Below are positions 19,300 through 26,465 of a DNA stretch of 64,000 nt, piece by piece. The translations under genes and the position numbers were made by a program. Numbering within the stretch: position 1 is the stretch's first letter; the number at the start of each line of letters is the position of its first letter. The DNA is from Paenibacillus sambharensis (GTDB lineage: Bacteria; Bacillota; Bacilli; Paenibacillales; Paenibacillaceae). The notes beneath the pieces were generated by a model. It saw nothing but the letters and a program-made list of their open reading frames with translations, did no database searches and had not been told where the DNA came from. The stretch covers positions 62,001 through 126,000 of the forward strand of contig NZ_QKRB01000031.1 in assembly GCF_003233845.1 (NCBI RefSeq). Direction: 5' to 3'.

Positions 19300-22206
19300 T
19301 TACTCGTACGGTAGATTAAATTCCTTCCGCTTGATGTTGATCTCATCGTTGATATAGAGAATATAGTCCAATAAGGCTTCCCGCGGATTCTCGTTAGCAT
19401 TGACGACCTTACGGAAAGCGTTATCCAGATGCCTGCCTGTAAAATAGCCGCCCGGCATTTGGGGGATGCCTCTAACCCACTTCCACTGGCTCTCCAGATT
19501 GTTATAATCCTTGACTGGCCAAGGCAGCTCTTCAAGCGCTTCGATATTAGCCGTCGGGTAACGGGCAGCTTCACCCATCAGTCCCTCCATCTCGCGGCCG
19601 TATGCGATTTGGGTTTCCTTGCCGGTCCACCATTTCATGAATGTCCAAGCCGATGCTTTGTCTTCGGCGTTGTTAAGCATCATGACCGCGGTCGTGTGAC
19701 TGGCGACTTCGTGATTTACTGAGCCATCCGGCAGCTCCGTGCCTGGGACAAGCGTGAATTCCCAGAGCCCTTTGATTTCCGGCGCCAGGACCGTCAGCAT
19801 GTTGTACGTCGTATAATCTGCAATGCCGATCGGCATCTCACCTGTCCGGAAGCGGTTCGGGAAATCTGCTTGCAGAGGGAATTTATAGCTGGTATAGAAC
19901 CGCGTCCACTTCTTGAACGCGTCCATAGACACTTCAGAATCGAGCGCGCTTTGTCTGCCGCCTTCCTGGTAAAATTCCCCTCCATTCTGATACAGCAGCA
20001 TGGAGAATGTTGCGTTCGGAACTAGAGTGGCATTTGGAACTGCGTTTGCCGCTTCAAGCGGCAGATAAAATTCCATGTTATGCTTCTGAAGGACCGAGAT
20101 CATACTGTAGACATCCGTCCACGTTCGCGGAGGCGTCAGTCCCAGCTCCTCCAGAATGTCCTTGCGGTAGAACAGCATCGGGAAGATTTGCTGCTCAGGC
20201 AAAGCATAAACGCCGTTGTCGTACTGATAAGGCACGAGACCACTGTCGCGGAATCGCCCTGCCACTTCTTCGAAATCATCGAACTGCGTCAAATCCGCAG
20301 CTGCTCCCCTCATGGCGTAATTGACGGGTACGTCCTCGCCGATCTGCATGGCGATGTCCGGTCCCTCGCCCGCCAGCGTGGCCGGTAGCAGGATGTTAGC
20401 GGGGACGAGCCGGAGCCTTACGGAAATGTCTGTCTCCGGCGTGAATGAATCGTCGATCAATGCCTTCAGTACCTGCGCCTGGTCGCGTCCGGTCGTCACC
20501 CATACGTCAATGGAACGGCTGCTCTCTGACGTGTTGCCGATACTGTCGTAATCCTCCGTATACGAAGCGGCGTACGCGCCAAGCTCATGCTTCGCTTCTT
20601 CCAGGAAGGTAGCCTCCGCTCTCGGCAGATCATAGCCTGGAGAGGATATGACGAGGTAATCGAGCGATAAAGGCTGCTCCCGAACCGTCAGAATCCAGGT
20701 ACCCAGACCCCCGACGTTGATTTTGAACGATTTCAGCCGCTTCGCTACCGTCTCGGGATTTTGAGCCATGTCCTTAAGCTGATGCACCATCGCGTGCAGA
20801 ACGGCTACCTTGTCGCTCTTCTCGCCCGTTATACGTTCGAGATAATCCGCGACGCTTTGAATCGTTTCCGCCTGCTCCTCGAATACGGTCACCATAGCCG
20901 GAATTCGCTTCTCAAGCTGATAATCGCGGTAGGGATCAGGTGTATTCGACGTGATCATGAGAATTTTCCGGTACATATCGTTAAGCTGAAGAACACTGGA
21001 TTCGACTGTCCGCAATAGAGGCGCAATCTCGCCAAGCGACACGGTCATGCGAATGCGGTGCTTCCCTTTGGTTAAGTGGAACAAATATGGTTCTTCCCCG
21101 CCAAGCACATTCATCTCCCAATCGCGTTTGAAGTTGAAGCGGATCCGCTTCATTTCCTGAAACGGATATTCGCCGTCGATCATCAAGCTTCGTGTTGCAA
21201 AGATGCCGCGCAGCTGGTTCTGCTTCTCCTTGATCGCAATTTGATACAAACCGTCCTCGGGAGCTTCAAGCTCCCATTCGATCCATTGGCCAGGCAGCTT
21301 CCAATTCAGCCCGCCGATCGAGTTAATCCGTATCTTGGAAACGTCATATGGAATAACGGTGGGACTGGACCTGTCGGATACCGGGGACAACGTCGGAGAA
21401 GATTTGTACGCCGCATCTTCCGCCTGAATTCGTACGTATTGATCCCTGGCAGGCTGAATCCCGCCGTTCGAATACTCGATTTTTAGTTGTTCGTAGCTCT
21501 TGGGCTGCTGATGCTGATACAACTCGATGTAATCAATTGCCATCGGCTCCCTGAGTGCCGTCATGGAAATCCGCTGTGTTCCCTGTTCGAAATAGAAGGA
21601 ATAAGCCTCATCGTAATAACCGTAACGGTCAATGAAGGAAGCCAGCTGCCAGCCGGGCTTCTCCACCTGTCTCGGACGAAGGTCATTGTTCCTGTCGTCT
21701 CGCTGGATCTCGTCCAGCTTGTTGCCCCATATACGGTCGAACAAGAGAATATCTGCTCCGTCAAACGGAATCTCGCCGTTTATTTCGAATTGTCTTTCGA
21801 TTGCTGAGCTCTTGCCTTCAATCGGATAATAATGAATCCGGATATTGTACAAGCCAGCCTGTTCAACGGGCACTTCCCACGAGATGATTCCTGTCTCAGG
21901 CGTTATGACAGCTTTGCCGTCAAGCCCGTGTAAACGGTCTTCTACTTGAAAGCTGCTGCCTGCTTCTATGTAATGTTCGCCTTCGATTCGAATGACCTTA
22001 TCCGGTCGTGCGGCTCCCGCGTACCGGTTTAAATATTCATCATAGCTGTCATCTTCGTCCGGGCCGGTAATCGCTTCAAAGTCCGCCATAGCTTGCGCCT
22101 CTCCGCCCCCCACTGTCACGCTTGCCGGATAAAACGGCCACAGGGACGCCGCGCATAGGACAAGAGCCAGCAGCGCGATGGACATTCTTTTCTTTTTGGT
22201 GCTCAA
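19300..22206 (-). CDS. Large extracellular solute-binding protein with N-terminal carbohydrate-binding-like region
   Basis: About 968 residues from a TTG at 22206 with GGAGGGGAG nine bases upstream. ATGs at 22251 and 22245 are possible but lie in a hairpin. The signal peptide begins STKKKRMSIALLALV and ends near GEAQA; no lipobox is seen. Residues about 30-330 contain two beta-rich blocks that resemble CBM6/CBM35-type modules (IRIEGEHYIEAGSSF, VRIQAEDAAY). A helical linker follows. The last about 400 residues are a type 1 solute-binding domain (DIAMQIGEDVPVNYAMRGAA, LPEQQIFPMLFYRKDIL). This is over twice the usual 400-450 residues. It could hold long polysaccharide chains at the cell surface and pass shorter pieces to the permeases. 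Confidence 0.85.
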   Translation of the reverse strand: MSTKKKRMSIALLALVLCAASLWPFYPASVTVGGGEAQAMADFEAITGPDEDDSYDEYLNRYAGAARPDKVIRIEGEHYIEAGSSFQVEDRLHGLDGKAVITPETGIISWEVPVEQAGLYNIRIHYYPIEGKSSAIERQFEINGEIPFDGADILLFDRIWGNKLDEIQRDDRNNDLRPRQVEKPGWQLASFIDRYGYYDEAYSFYFEQGTQRISMTALREPMAIDYIELYQHQQPKSYEQLKIEYSNGGIQPARDQYVRIQAEDAAYKSSPTLSPVSDRSSPTVIPYDVSKIRINSIGGLNWKLPGQWIEWELEAPEDGLYQIAIKEKQNQLRGIFATRSLMIDGEYPFQEMKRIRFNFKRDWEMNVLGGEEPYLFHLTKGKHRIRMTVSLGEIAPLLRTVESSVLQLNDMYRKILMITSNTPDPYRDYQLEKRIPAMVTVFEEQAETIQSVADYLERITGEKSDKVAVLHAMVHQLKDMAQNPETVAKRLKSFKINVGGLGTWILTVREQPLSLDYLVISSPGYDLPRAEATFLEEAKHELGAYAASYTEDYDSIGNTSESSRSIDVWVTTGRDQAQVLKALIDDSFTPETDISVRLRLVPANILLPATLAGEGPDIAMQIGEDVPVNYAMRGAAADLTQFDDFEEVAGRFRDSGLVPYQYDNGVYALPEQQIFPMLFYRKDILEELGLTPPRTWTDVYSMISVLQKHNMEFYLPLEAANAVPNATLVPNATFSMLLYQNGGEFYQEGGRQSALDSEVSMDAFKKWTRFYTSYKFPLQADFPNRFRTGEMPIGIADYTTYNMLTVLAPEIKGLWEFTLVPGTELPDGSVNHEVASHTTAVMMLNNAEDKASAWTFMKWWTGKETQIAYGREMEGLMGEAARYPTANIEALEELPWPVKDYNNLESQWKWVRGIPQMPGGYFTGRHLDNAFRKVVNANENPREALLDYILYINDEINIKRKEFNLPYE

Positions 22207-22241
22207 CGGTTCTCCCCTCCAGCTGCCAGACGTATACACAT

Positions 22242-22292
22242 TCATCGGCATCCCTTTTTATAGAAAATGATCTAAAAAGGAAATGCCGATGA
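22242..22292 (-). repeat. Strong hairpin between the two solute-binding-protein genes
   Basis: Arms at 22242-22260 and 22273-22292 pair over about 18 bases with one bulge around a 12-base loop. On the mRNA it lies 14 bases after the lipoprotein stop and covers two upstream ATGs of the large binding-protein gene. No T-run follows. Hairpins here often stabilise binding-protein mRNA over the permease part of an operon. Confidence 0.75.
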
Positions 22293-22305
22293 GCGTATCC
22301 AAACG

Positions 22306-23703
22306 TTATGGTCCGTACACTTCGTCAATCGCCGCCTGGAAAGTAGGCTTGTATTTCTCGACGACGGTGGATACCGAAACCCCATCGTTCAATTCCCCGA
22401 CAAAATCGTAGTACTTGAGGTTCGGGAACGTGTGATGATCCAGAACGATCATATTAGGCGCAACCATCTTGGCGTTATTCAGATCGTCCTCGTTTGCGAA
22501 TAATGTTTCGTATGAGGCTTGGTCGGGATAATCGTACATAGAATTAATGTCATTAATCTTCTCCCAGATATACAGAAGCTGCTCAGGATTGTCGACGGAC
22601 TTCGGAATGGTGAGCGCTTGGAACAAGGCTTCCGCGGAATGATAATCGGTGGCGTTCGGTCCTTTCGGGAATGGCACGAAGCCGATCTCATAGTCTGGCA
22701 TATCAGTTTGCAGCCCGCTCAACTCATGAAGAGCGCCAGCGTACATCAGCGTGTTGCCTTGGCGGAAGAATTGGCCCGGCTCCGTCCAGTCGCCACCTTC
22801 TGTCGGTCTGGCGATTTGCTCGTTTGCCAAGCGGGAGACGAAGTTAAGTGCCTCCATCAGATTCGGATCGTCCAAATTATGTTTATTCCCTTTGGTCAGG
22901 CTCGTGTTGTTGGAATAGAGGGCGTGATCAAGCAAAGAGGCGTTGGCGAGTCCCCAAGTATCCAGCTTGCCATCGTTATTCGTATCCTTGTTGGCTTCTT
23001 TAGCGGTTTGAACAAATGTGTCCCAATTCCAATTATCTTCGTCAACATATTCTTGAAGCGCTTTCATGCCGAGCTGGTTCATAAGCGTGCGATTGTAGAA
23101 TATTCCCTGTACGAGATTTGCTTGGTTCTCTGTGAAGCCGTAGCCTCTGCCTTCGTAGGTGTAATACTCATTCGTGACCTTCTGGTTGAATGCAATCGGG
23201 TTTTTGGTATATTCATCGACCGGCCAGAGCAGATCCTGTTTCACAAGTGCCGGTACCGTATAGGTTTTGCCCAGACGAACAATATCGCCGATCGGCTCGC
23301 CCGCCAGCAGTGAGGCAGTCACCTTCTCTTTGTATTCGCCGTAGTCAACAACGACGTACTCCACTTTGAAGTTATGTTTTTCCATAAGAGCATCCAGGTT
23401 TTGCTTGCGTTGAATGTTGTCCGGATTGTCCTCGGGGATCGTCATATCCCACCATGATACGATCTTGATCGTTTTGCCGCCCAAGTCGAAATCCATTTCC
23501 GGTGTGCGGTATACGTCTTTTTCAGCGGTATTGACCGTGTTGCTTGCCGCTGGTGTCTCAGCAGCGCCTTTATTTGCACCGGCATTGGCGCCGCCGTTTC
23601 CTTCGTTTCCTGGACCGTTATTAGAGTTGCCGGTACCACCGCTGCATGCCGCAAGAACGAGAACCATCGCACACAGCAGCGTAATCATGATTCGACTCCG
23701 CAT
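22306..23703 (-). CDS. Extracellular solute-binding lipoprotein of a sugar ABC importer
   Basis: About 465 residues from the ATG at 23703, preceded by GAGGGGG; an in-frame upstream ATG at 23739 lacks such a site. The signal ends LVLAAC (Cys20), followed by a Gly/Asn/Ala-rich linker. The remainder is a type 1 binding protein (IKIVSWWDMTIPEDN, GIFYNRTLMNQLGM, DNEQLLYIW-type C-lobe). An acidic DTNNDGKLD segment resembles a calcium loop. It is the first gene of the long importer operon and is separated from the second binding-protein gene by 99 bases holding a strong hairpin. Confidence 0.93.
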   Translation of the reverse strand: MRSRIMITLLCAMVLVLAACSGGTGNSNNGPGNEGNGGANAGANKGAAETPAASNTVNTAEKDVYRTPEMDFDLGGKTIKIVSWWDMTIPEDNPDNIQRKQNLDALMEKHNFKVEYVVVDYGEYKEKVTASLLAGEPIGDIVRLGKTYTVPALVKQDLLWPVDEYTKNPIAFNQKVTNEYYTYEGRGYGFTENQANLVQGIFYNRTLMNQLGMKALQEYVDEDNWNWDTFVQTAKEANKDTNNDGKLDTWGLANASLLDHALYSNNTSLTKGNKHNLDDPNLMEALNFVSRLANEQIARPTEGGDWTEPGQFFRQGNTLMYAGALHELSGLQTDMPDYEIGFVPFPKGPNATDYHSAEALFQALTIPKSVDNPEQLLYIWEKINDINSMYDYPDQASYETLFANEDDLNNAKMVAPNMIVLDHHTFPNLKYYDFVGELNDGVSVSTVVEKYKPTFQAAIDEVYGP

Positions 23704-23741
23704 GAATTCATCCCCCTCGTGAATTGTGAACACACTCAAAG

Positions 23742-23754
23742 TGTAGCGCTTACA
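23742..23754 (-). promoter_or_regulatory. cre-like 13-base operator upstream of the importer operon
   Basis: TGTAGCGCTTACA on the plus strand (TGTAAGCGCTACA on the coding strand) lies 39 bases before the lipoprotein start. It is one base shorter than the usual 14-base CcpA site. A copy differing at one position is found at 26339-26351. The flanks (AAG before, TT after) are also shared. Confidence 0.55.
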
Positions 23755-23888
23755 TTACGCTCCCAACAACCTGGGGAAATCAAGGTCTGTTACCCCTCTA
23801 ATACTAGATTCGCGGAACTGCCGCGTAACAGTCATCCATCCTGATAAGCAAGAAGTAAACATCTGCTAGCGATACAAAGATAAGCACA

Positions 23889-23917
23889 TTGTTAATGTCT
23901 TCTTAATTTTCCATAAT
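23889..23917 (+). promoter_or_regulatory. Promoter of the pseudo-receiver AraC gene
   Basis: TTGTTA (23889-23894), a 17-base spacer and CATAAT (23912-23917) form a fair sigma-A promoter 64 bases before the ATG at 23981. Confidence 0.5.
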
Positions 23918-23980
23918 GAAAGCGTAATCATTTTGAGGTGTACATTGACGGTATGCCGCAATACGCATGGGGGGATAAGA

Positions 23981-24715
23981 ATGTACAACATGCTGATCGT
24001 GGAATTGAATCGCCGCTCGGTCTCCAGTACAAGGGCCGCACTGGATTGGGGCTTACTTGGCTTCTCAATAGATAACGAAACCGACGTGGACAGTGCCTTG
24101 GCGCTGCTTGCCTCGAAGCCTTATTCACTGGTTCTCATTAACATGGTAGGCATGCCCGAAGAGGGCCTTGCGCTGTGCAGCCGGATTCGTGTCAATAGCC
24201 GGGTTCCGATCCTTCTTATAGGTGACGGGACAAACTTCGGCCTCGCACGGAAAGCGATGCAATATCAGGTAAGTGACTACCTGCCCGCACCCTTGTGCCT
24301 GAACGATTTATCGGCAAGCCTTCAGCTTATCCGCCGAAAGCTGGACGCTGATAAATCGGTGGCTTGGGAGATGAAGCCCCCGGAACCGGCATCCGTGATC
24401 GATAAGGTGAAGGAATACGCAACGAAGGCACTCAGCCAAAATATTACGCTCAAAGAAATATCCAGCATCCTGCATTTCAATTGCTCATACCTGGGGCAAA
24501 AATTTAAATATGAAGAGAACATGACCTTTAATGAGTATCTGCTGAAGCAGCGTATGGAGAGAGCCAAAGCCCTTCTTGAGAGCACGGACCTTAAGATTTA
24601 TGAAATCGCTAATGAGGTCGGTTATTCGGAGATGGACTGGTTCTACAAGAAATTCAAGTCCTATACCGGTGTAAGCGCAAATGAATACCGTAAGATGAGG
24701 TCGATTACGGCCTAA
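23981..24715 (+). CDS. AraC-type regulator with degenerate receiver domain
   Basis: 244 residues from the ATG at 23981, after GGGGGGATAAGA; an earlier in-frame ATG at 23933 has no such site. The N-terminal 115 residues have the response-regulator fold pattern (MYNMLIVELNRR, SLVLINMVGMPEEGL). The acidic pair is replaced (Glu8-Leu9-Asn10), the phospho-acceptor position is Asn54 and the conserved Lys is Ala103 (YLPAP). The last 100 residues are an AraC double helix-turn-helix (FNCSYLGQKFKYEENMTFNE, IANEVGYSEMDWFYKKF). Phosphorylation-based control is therefore unlikely. It is divergent from the importer operon, 277 bases away, and is the obvious candidate activator. No kinase gene is adjacent on its strand. 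Confidence 0.9.
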   Translation: MYNMLIVELNRRSVSSTRAALDWGLLGFSIDNETDVDSALALLASKPYSLVLINMVGMPEEGLALCSRIRVNSRVPILLIGDGTNFGLARKAMQYQVSDYLPAPLCLNDLSASLQLIRRKLDADKSVAWEMKPPEPASVIDKVKEYATKALSQNITLKEISSILHFNCSYLGQKFKYEENMTFNEYLLKQRMERAKALLESTDLKIYEIANEVGYSEMDWFYKKFKSYTGVSANEYRKMRSITA

Positions 24716-24721
24716 ACGCAC

Positions 24722-24764
24722 AAAAACGGCCCGGTCAGGACTTTGTCCCGGACCGGCCGTTTTT
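24722..24764. terminator. Bidirectional intrinsic terminator
   Basis: A stem of about 14 pairs (24722-24736 with 24751-24764) is rich in GC in its inner part and flanked by A5 on the left and T5 on the right. It therefore serves both the AraC gene and the convergent GH43 gene. Confidence 0.9.
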
Positions 24765-24784
24765 GTATATATTCGATAGGAGTC

Positions 24785-26257
24785 TTAGCGGCTGAACTTC
24801 CAAGCGCTAAAGCGGAATAGTTCCTTCCCCTGCTCGCCTCTGAAGATGAAATAAAGATCATGAATGCCTTCGGCGCCGGCTATTCTTGCTATGGCCTCCC
24901 TCCCCTGCTGCATTCCGCCCGTATCTGGCACTTCCAGTACCCCGATCAGCCTGCCGCTTGGATTGTCCAGCCTAAGCTCAATCGTGCTCCCCGCCGCCTC
25001 GCTCGCAACCCAAGCTGAGAAGGAAGAAGCTCCTGAACCGAAATTGGCCTGCGCTGCTGCCGTCCAGTCCCCGTTGTGAATGCCGCTAACGGCCAGCTTC
25101 GCTGGTTTGTGATCCTTACCGTCTGCAGCAAGCGGCTCCACATTTACTCCGGCGCTCCACGCCATGGTTACGGCATCGTTCATGATGAACGGATCGAGCA
25201 GTTTGACCGGTGTCACGCCCTGCATATCGGCTATAATTTCATTAATAGAGCCGTCTCCGGCGAAGTGCACCTCGTTGAGATGCGTCGACCGGTAACCTTT
25301 GGGAACGCCCATTGCTTTAGACAAGGTCTGAGCATGATAAGCGATATACCATGTCTCGCCGAACTGGAAGATAACATGATGGTTATTGCCTCCAACTCCG
25401 AAGAAATAACCCGGGTTTTTCAAGATGCAGCCTTGATATGTCCATGGACCCATCGGATTCTCGCTGGTCATATAAGCGATCTCCCCGGCGGGTGGACTGC
25501 CTTCCGGCCTTACCCCATCATAGAAGTTGGTACAGTAAGTAAAGTAGTAGACGCCGCCCGCTTTATTAATTCCCGCATCCTCAAACATATAAGGGGCCGG
25601 TATCGTCGCGGCTTCGCCGACAATGCTTACCATATCGTCACCGAGCTGGATGACCCGTGCCGTATTCGGCATTTCGTGTTGCCCTTCTGGTACTCCGCCG
25701 CCGTAATAAAGATAACCCGTACCGTCTTCATCGACCAGAACGGCGGGATCGAACAACCAAGTCACACCAGAGGCTGCAGGCATGTCCCGCGAGATGAGTG
25801 GCCTGCCGATTGGATCCACCCAAGGCCCGGTCGGGCTGTCGCTCGTCAGAACGCCGATCCCGCTCGCGTTATTGGCGAAATACAAGAAGAATTGATCCCT
25901 GCCATTAATCTTCTTATGAGCAGCAGCAGGCGCCCAAGACTGCGTTGCCCATTTGGCCGCGCCTTGCGGGCCGGCGGCGTTAATCACGCCATGATCTGTC
26001 CAGTTGATTAAGTCATCGGAAGATATGACGGACAATTGGTTAATGCTGCTGTACGTATTATCCTTAACTTCGCCTTCCCAGTCATATTCCAGCACATCGT
26101 TCGTGTTGTACAAGTAAACGCGGTCATTGTACACGAGCGCATACGGATCTGCACCGAATTTGTGGGCAACGACGGGATTACCGTTTCCCGGCAGCTTCCC
26201 TACAGCTCCTGCAGGCGGCGCGCTCAATCTGATTTCTTCACTCATGGCTGTCTTCAT
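24785..26257 (-). CDS. GH43 glycosidase with C-terminal CBM6-like module, no signal peptide
   Basis: 490 residues; the second ATG (26245) is a close alternative because GGGGG directly abuts the first. The GH43 propeller (about 25-340) has the base Asp in HKFGADPY, a pKa-tuning Asp in LFDPAV and the acid Glu in MFEDAG. A CBM6-like module follows (about 355-490, IELRLDNPSGRLIG). The chain is closely similar to the C-terminal half of the protein at 2826-6932, which is secreted, whereas this one lacks a signal. It probably removes arabinose or xylose from imported oligosaccharides. A cre-like site shared with the importer operon lies 82 bases upstream. Confidence 0.92.
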   Translation of the reverse strand: MKTAMSEEIRLSAPPAGAVGKLPGNGNPVVAHKFGADPYALVYNDRVYLYNTNDVLEYDWEGEVKDNTYSSINQLSVISSDDLINWTDHGVINAAGPQGAAKWATQSWAPAAAHKKINGRDQFFLYFANNASGIGVLTSDSPTGPWVDPIGRPLISRDMPAASGVTWLFDPAVLVDEDGTGYLYYGGGVPEGQHEMPNTARVIQLGDDMVSIVGEAATIPAPYMFEDAGINKAGGVYYFTYCTNFYDGVRPEGSPPAGEIAYMTSENPMGPWTYQGCILKNPGYFFGVGGNNHHVIFQFGETWYIAYHAQTLSKAMGVPKGYRSTHLNEVHFAGDGSINEIIADMQGVTPVKLLDPFIMNDAVTMAWSAGVNVEPLAADGKDHKPAKLAVSGIHNGDWTAAAQANFGSGASSFSAWVASEAAGSTIELRLDNPSGRLIGVLEVPDTGGMQQGREAIARIAGAEGIHDLYFIFRGEQGKELFRFSAWKFSR

Positions 26258-26338
26258 CCCCCTGTTCGGTTTAAGTCTTATAGAGAACGATCAGCGTATC
26301 GTTTGCTTACTCGCGAAGGAATCGTCCGCTGTAAAAAG

Positions 26339-26351
26339 TGTATCGCTTACA
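26339..26351 (-). promoter_or_regulatory. cre-like 13-base operator upstream of the stand-alone GH43 gene
   Basis: TGTATCGCTTACA differs at one position from the motif at 23742-23754. AAG before and TT after it are conserved too. The shared extended motif points to one regulator for the importer operon and this GH43 gene. Confidence 0.55.
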
Positions 26352-26417
26352 TTTAACGGCTACAACCTGCCGATTCATAGGTCCGGCACCCGTGTACTTC
26401 TAGCATCACTCACGACA

Positions 26418-26443
26418 AATCCGTTGAACGCCGTCAACGGATT
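26418..26443 (-). terminator. Probable terminator after the response-regulator gene
   Basis: A perfect 10-base stem (AATCCGTTGA 26418-26427, complement 26434-26443) begins 23 bases after the response-regulator stop. The trailing sequence on the minus strand is TTTG only, so the terminator is weak. Confidence 0.5.
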
Positions 26444-26465
26444 CCCTCTCCTATGCCCATTCAGT

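Noticed and set aside
22519-23313. Plus-strand open frame opposite the solute-binding lipoprotein
   Set aside because: The lipoprotein is well supported; the antisense frame lacks a ribosome site and domain signature.
25076-26011. Long plus-strand open frame (311 codons) opposite the stand-alone GH43
   Set aside because: The GH43 on the minus strand has all catalytic residues and a start with context; the antisense frame shows no family features.
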